Made by a program: the position numbers and the translations under genes. Below the pieces are notes generated by a model. It saw only the letters and a list, made by a program, of their open reading frames with translations, made no database searches and had not been told where the DNA came from. From positions 124,001 to 188,000 of the forward strand of contig NZ_LQPG01000011.1 in assembly GCF_002102265.1 (NCBI RefSeq): DNA of 64,000 bases. Direction: 5' to 3'. Shown one piece after another: positions 63,250-64,000 of the stretch (positions within the stretch are counted from its first letter, which is position 1; every line of letters begins with the position of its first letter). Origin of the DNA: Mycolicibacter longobardus. Its GTDB lineage: Bacteria > Actinomycetota > Actinomycetes > Mycobacteriales > Mycobacteriaceae.

Positions 63250-63592
63250 TTGGGTATACCGCAGGGATGCGTCTGCCGCCGGGGCTTGCATGAGCGAGCT
63301 GGGGAGGGACCAGGGATAAACAAGCTCAACTGCCCGTGGAATTTGCGGGACGGCGTGCTGGCGTGGCTGTACGGTCTGTGGGTCGACGGGATCACCATGG
63401 CTGAGGCCCGGAAGGACAGGGGCGGTGTCGCGAGACGTTCGTCGATGATTGGCAGGGCACGCAAGACGCGCTGACTTGGACAGCGCCAATCGTAATTTTG
63501 GCGGACATAGACGATGACGAGCGATCCTGTTCAGCAAGAACAAGACTCGGTTTTGTTCGGCCCCGATGCGCCGAGTGCTCGGGCGTGGCCAC
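63250..63592 (+). pseudogene. Possible frame-shifted small gene remnant
   Basis: In one frame, 63319-63425 encodes NCPWNLRDGVLAWLYGLWVDG followed by ITMAEARKDRGG, which looks like real protein. In another frame, just downstream, 63426-63510 reads CRETFVDDWQGTQDALTWTA then PIVILADIDDDE. Together they look like one domain interrupted by a frameshift near 63420. No start with a good ribosome-binding site was found for either part. It overlaps the start of the next gene. Alternatively two unrelated short non-coding frames. Confidence 0.3.
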
Positions 63593-64000
63593 GCGTGCCT
63601 GATGCCTGGGCTGACAATCCGCACATTCTGCGGTGGTGGACTCCTGCGTGCGACAAAGCGATCAGTGAGCTGATCCGACGCTGGCACTGGCACTATCCGT
63701 GGCAGCTGTCAGACGCAGTCGCCACGGTCGTTGGCAAGTCCACCATTGACCGATGGGCCGCGGAGGACCCGAAGTGTCGCCACTACGCCTACTACAACGT
63801 GTTGATGTATTTCGGCATCGCCCGTGCGCGACGGGTCGGTCTGGAACGCGCAATGCCGATGCCGCGGGAACGAGTCTGCCTACTGTGCGATACCGGCTTC
63901 GACGAGGATCAGGTGCCGATGAGCCAGGTCCGGCGCCTCGGCAGCCTCGACATCGTTGATTACTGTAAGGACTGCTTCAGCAGTGCGGCTTACGGCGGTG
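63514..64000 (+). CDS. Hypothetical protein with zinc-ribbon cysteine pairs, partial
   Basis: The frame is open from ATG 63514 past the right edge (at least 162 aa). It contains a Trp-rich segment (WPRVPDAWADNPHILRWWTP and RRWHWHYPWQLSDAV), a possible DNA-binding helix (VVGKSTIDRWAAEDP), and two cysteine pairs, CLLC and CKDC, about 34 residues apart, suggesting a treble-clef or zinc-ribbon domain. No family was recognised. Codon use is less GC3-biased than the core genes, consistent with an accessory or phage-derived origin. Confidence 0.55.
   Translation, partial: MTSDPVQQEQDSVLFGPDAPSARAWPRVPDAWADNPHILRWWTPACDKAISELIRRWHWHYPWQLSDAVATVVGKSTIDRWAAEDPKCRHYAYYNVLMYFGIARARRVGLERAMPMPRERVCLLCDTGFDEDQVPMSQVRRLGSLDIVDYCKDCFSSAAYGG

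Overview
The window is chromosomal DNA from a mycobacterium (Mycobacterium in the broad sense; the species cannot be named from the sequence). Base composition is GC-rich throughout, GTG and TTG starts are frequent, and neighbouring genes are often joined by 4-nt ATGA/GTGA overlaps. From about 1 to 62.4 kb, gene content and order match the M. tuberculosis segment from Rv2208 down to Rv2143. The last 1.5 kb does not fit that map and looks accessory.

Layout: (1) 1-2.1 kb, minus strand: cobS (cut by the edge), cobT and a DUF3043 membrane protein. (2) 2.1-7 kb: glycerate kinase, an A-type Fe-S carrier, adenosine kinase, and asnB on the opposite strand. (3) 7.1-15.3 kb, respiration: ctaC-ctaF-mmpS3-membrane protein on the plus strand, and ctaE-qcrC-qcrA-qcrB on the minus strand, followed by a PNPOx-like flavoprotein gene. 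Together these encode most of the cytochrome bcc-aa3 supercomplex. (4) 15.4-26.6 kb: trpD, an exonuclease/UvrC-like fusion, a small Cys-rich protein, an NlpC/P60 hydrolase, an HExxH protein, pimB', fadD15, two SRPBCC-like proteins and an ArsA-like ATPase pair. (5) 26.7-39.4 kb: envelope and lipid genes (acyltransferase, two LM/LAM mannosyltransferases, idsA2, lppM) mixed with RNase AS, aroG, pknL and its substrate, an MTHFR-like gene and a GNAT. (6) 39.7-61.7 kb: the division and cell wall (dcw) cluster mraZ-rsmH-ftsL-like-pbpB-(small secreted protein)-murE-murF-murX-murD-ftsW-murG-murC-ftsQ-ftsZ-yfiH-sepF-yggT-like-wag31-Rv2144c-like, then a phosphoribosyltransferase. (7) 62.4-64 kb: unrecognised small zinc-ribbon-like proteins and apparent gene debris.

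How the parts work together: region 6 makes the lipid-linked peptidoglycan precursor (MurC-F, MurX, MurG), polymerises and crosslinks it at the septum (FtsW, PbpB), assembles the divisome (FtsZ, FtsQ, FtsL-like, SepF) and organises polar growth (Wag31). Its first gene is preceded by three GTGGG repeats at an exact 10-bp period, as expected for an MraZ operator. A structured leader resembling the mycobacterial mraW RNA lies between mraZ and rsmH. Regions 4-5 supply PIM/LM/LAM glycolipids and the muralytic P60 enzyme.

Most unusual observations: a 41-bp palindromic element in five near-identical copies (16.6, 34.1 and 37.3 kb), one of them inserted in frame in mptA and two forming the C-terminus of the exonuclease/UvrC-like protein; a perfect 56-bp tandem duplication at the murG/murC junction; three genes whose conserved coding extends upstream of any ATG/GTG/TTG; the absence of yggS between yfiH and sepF; and a DUF2249 gene inserted beside wag31. 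No tRNA, rRNA, CRISPR array or complete insertion sequence was seen.
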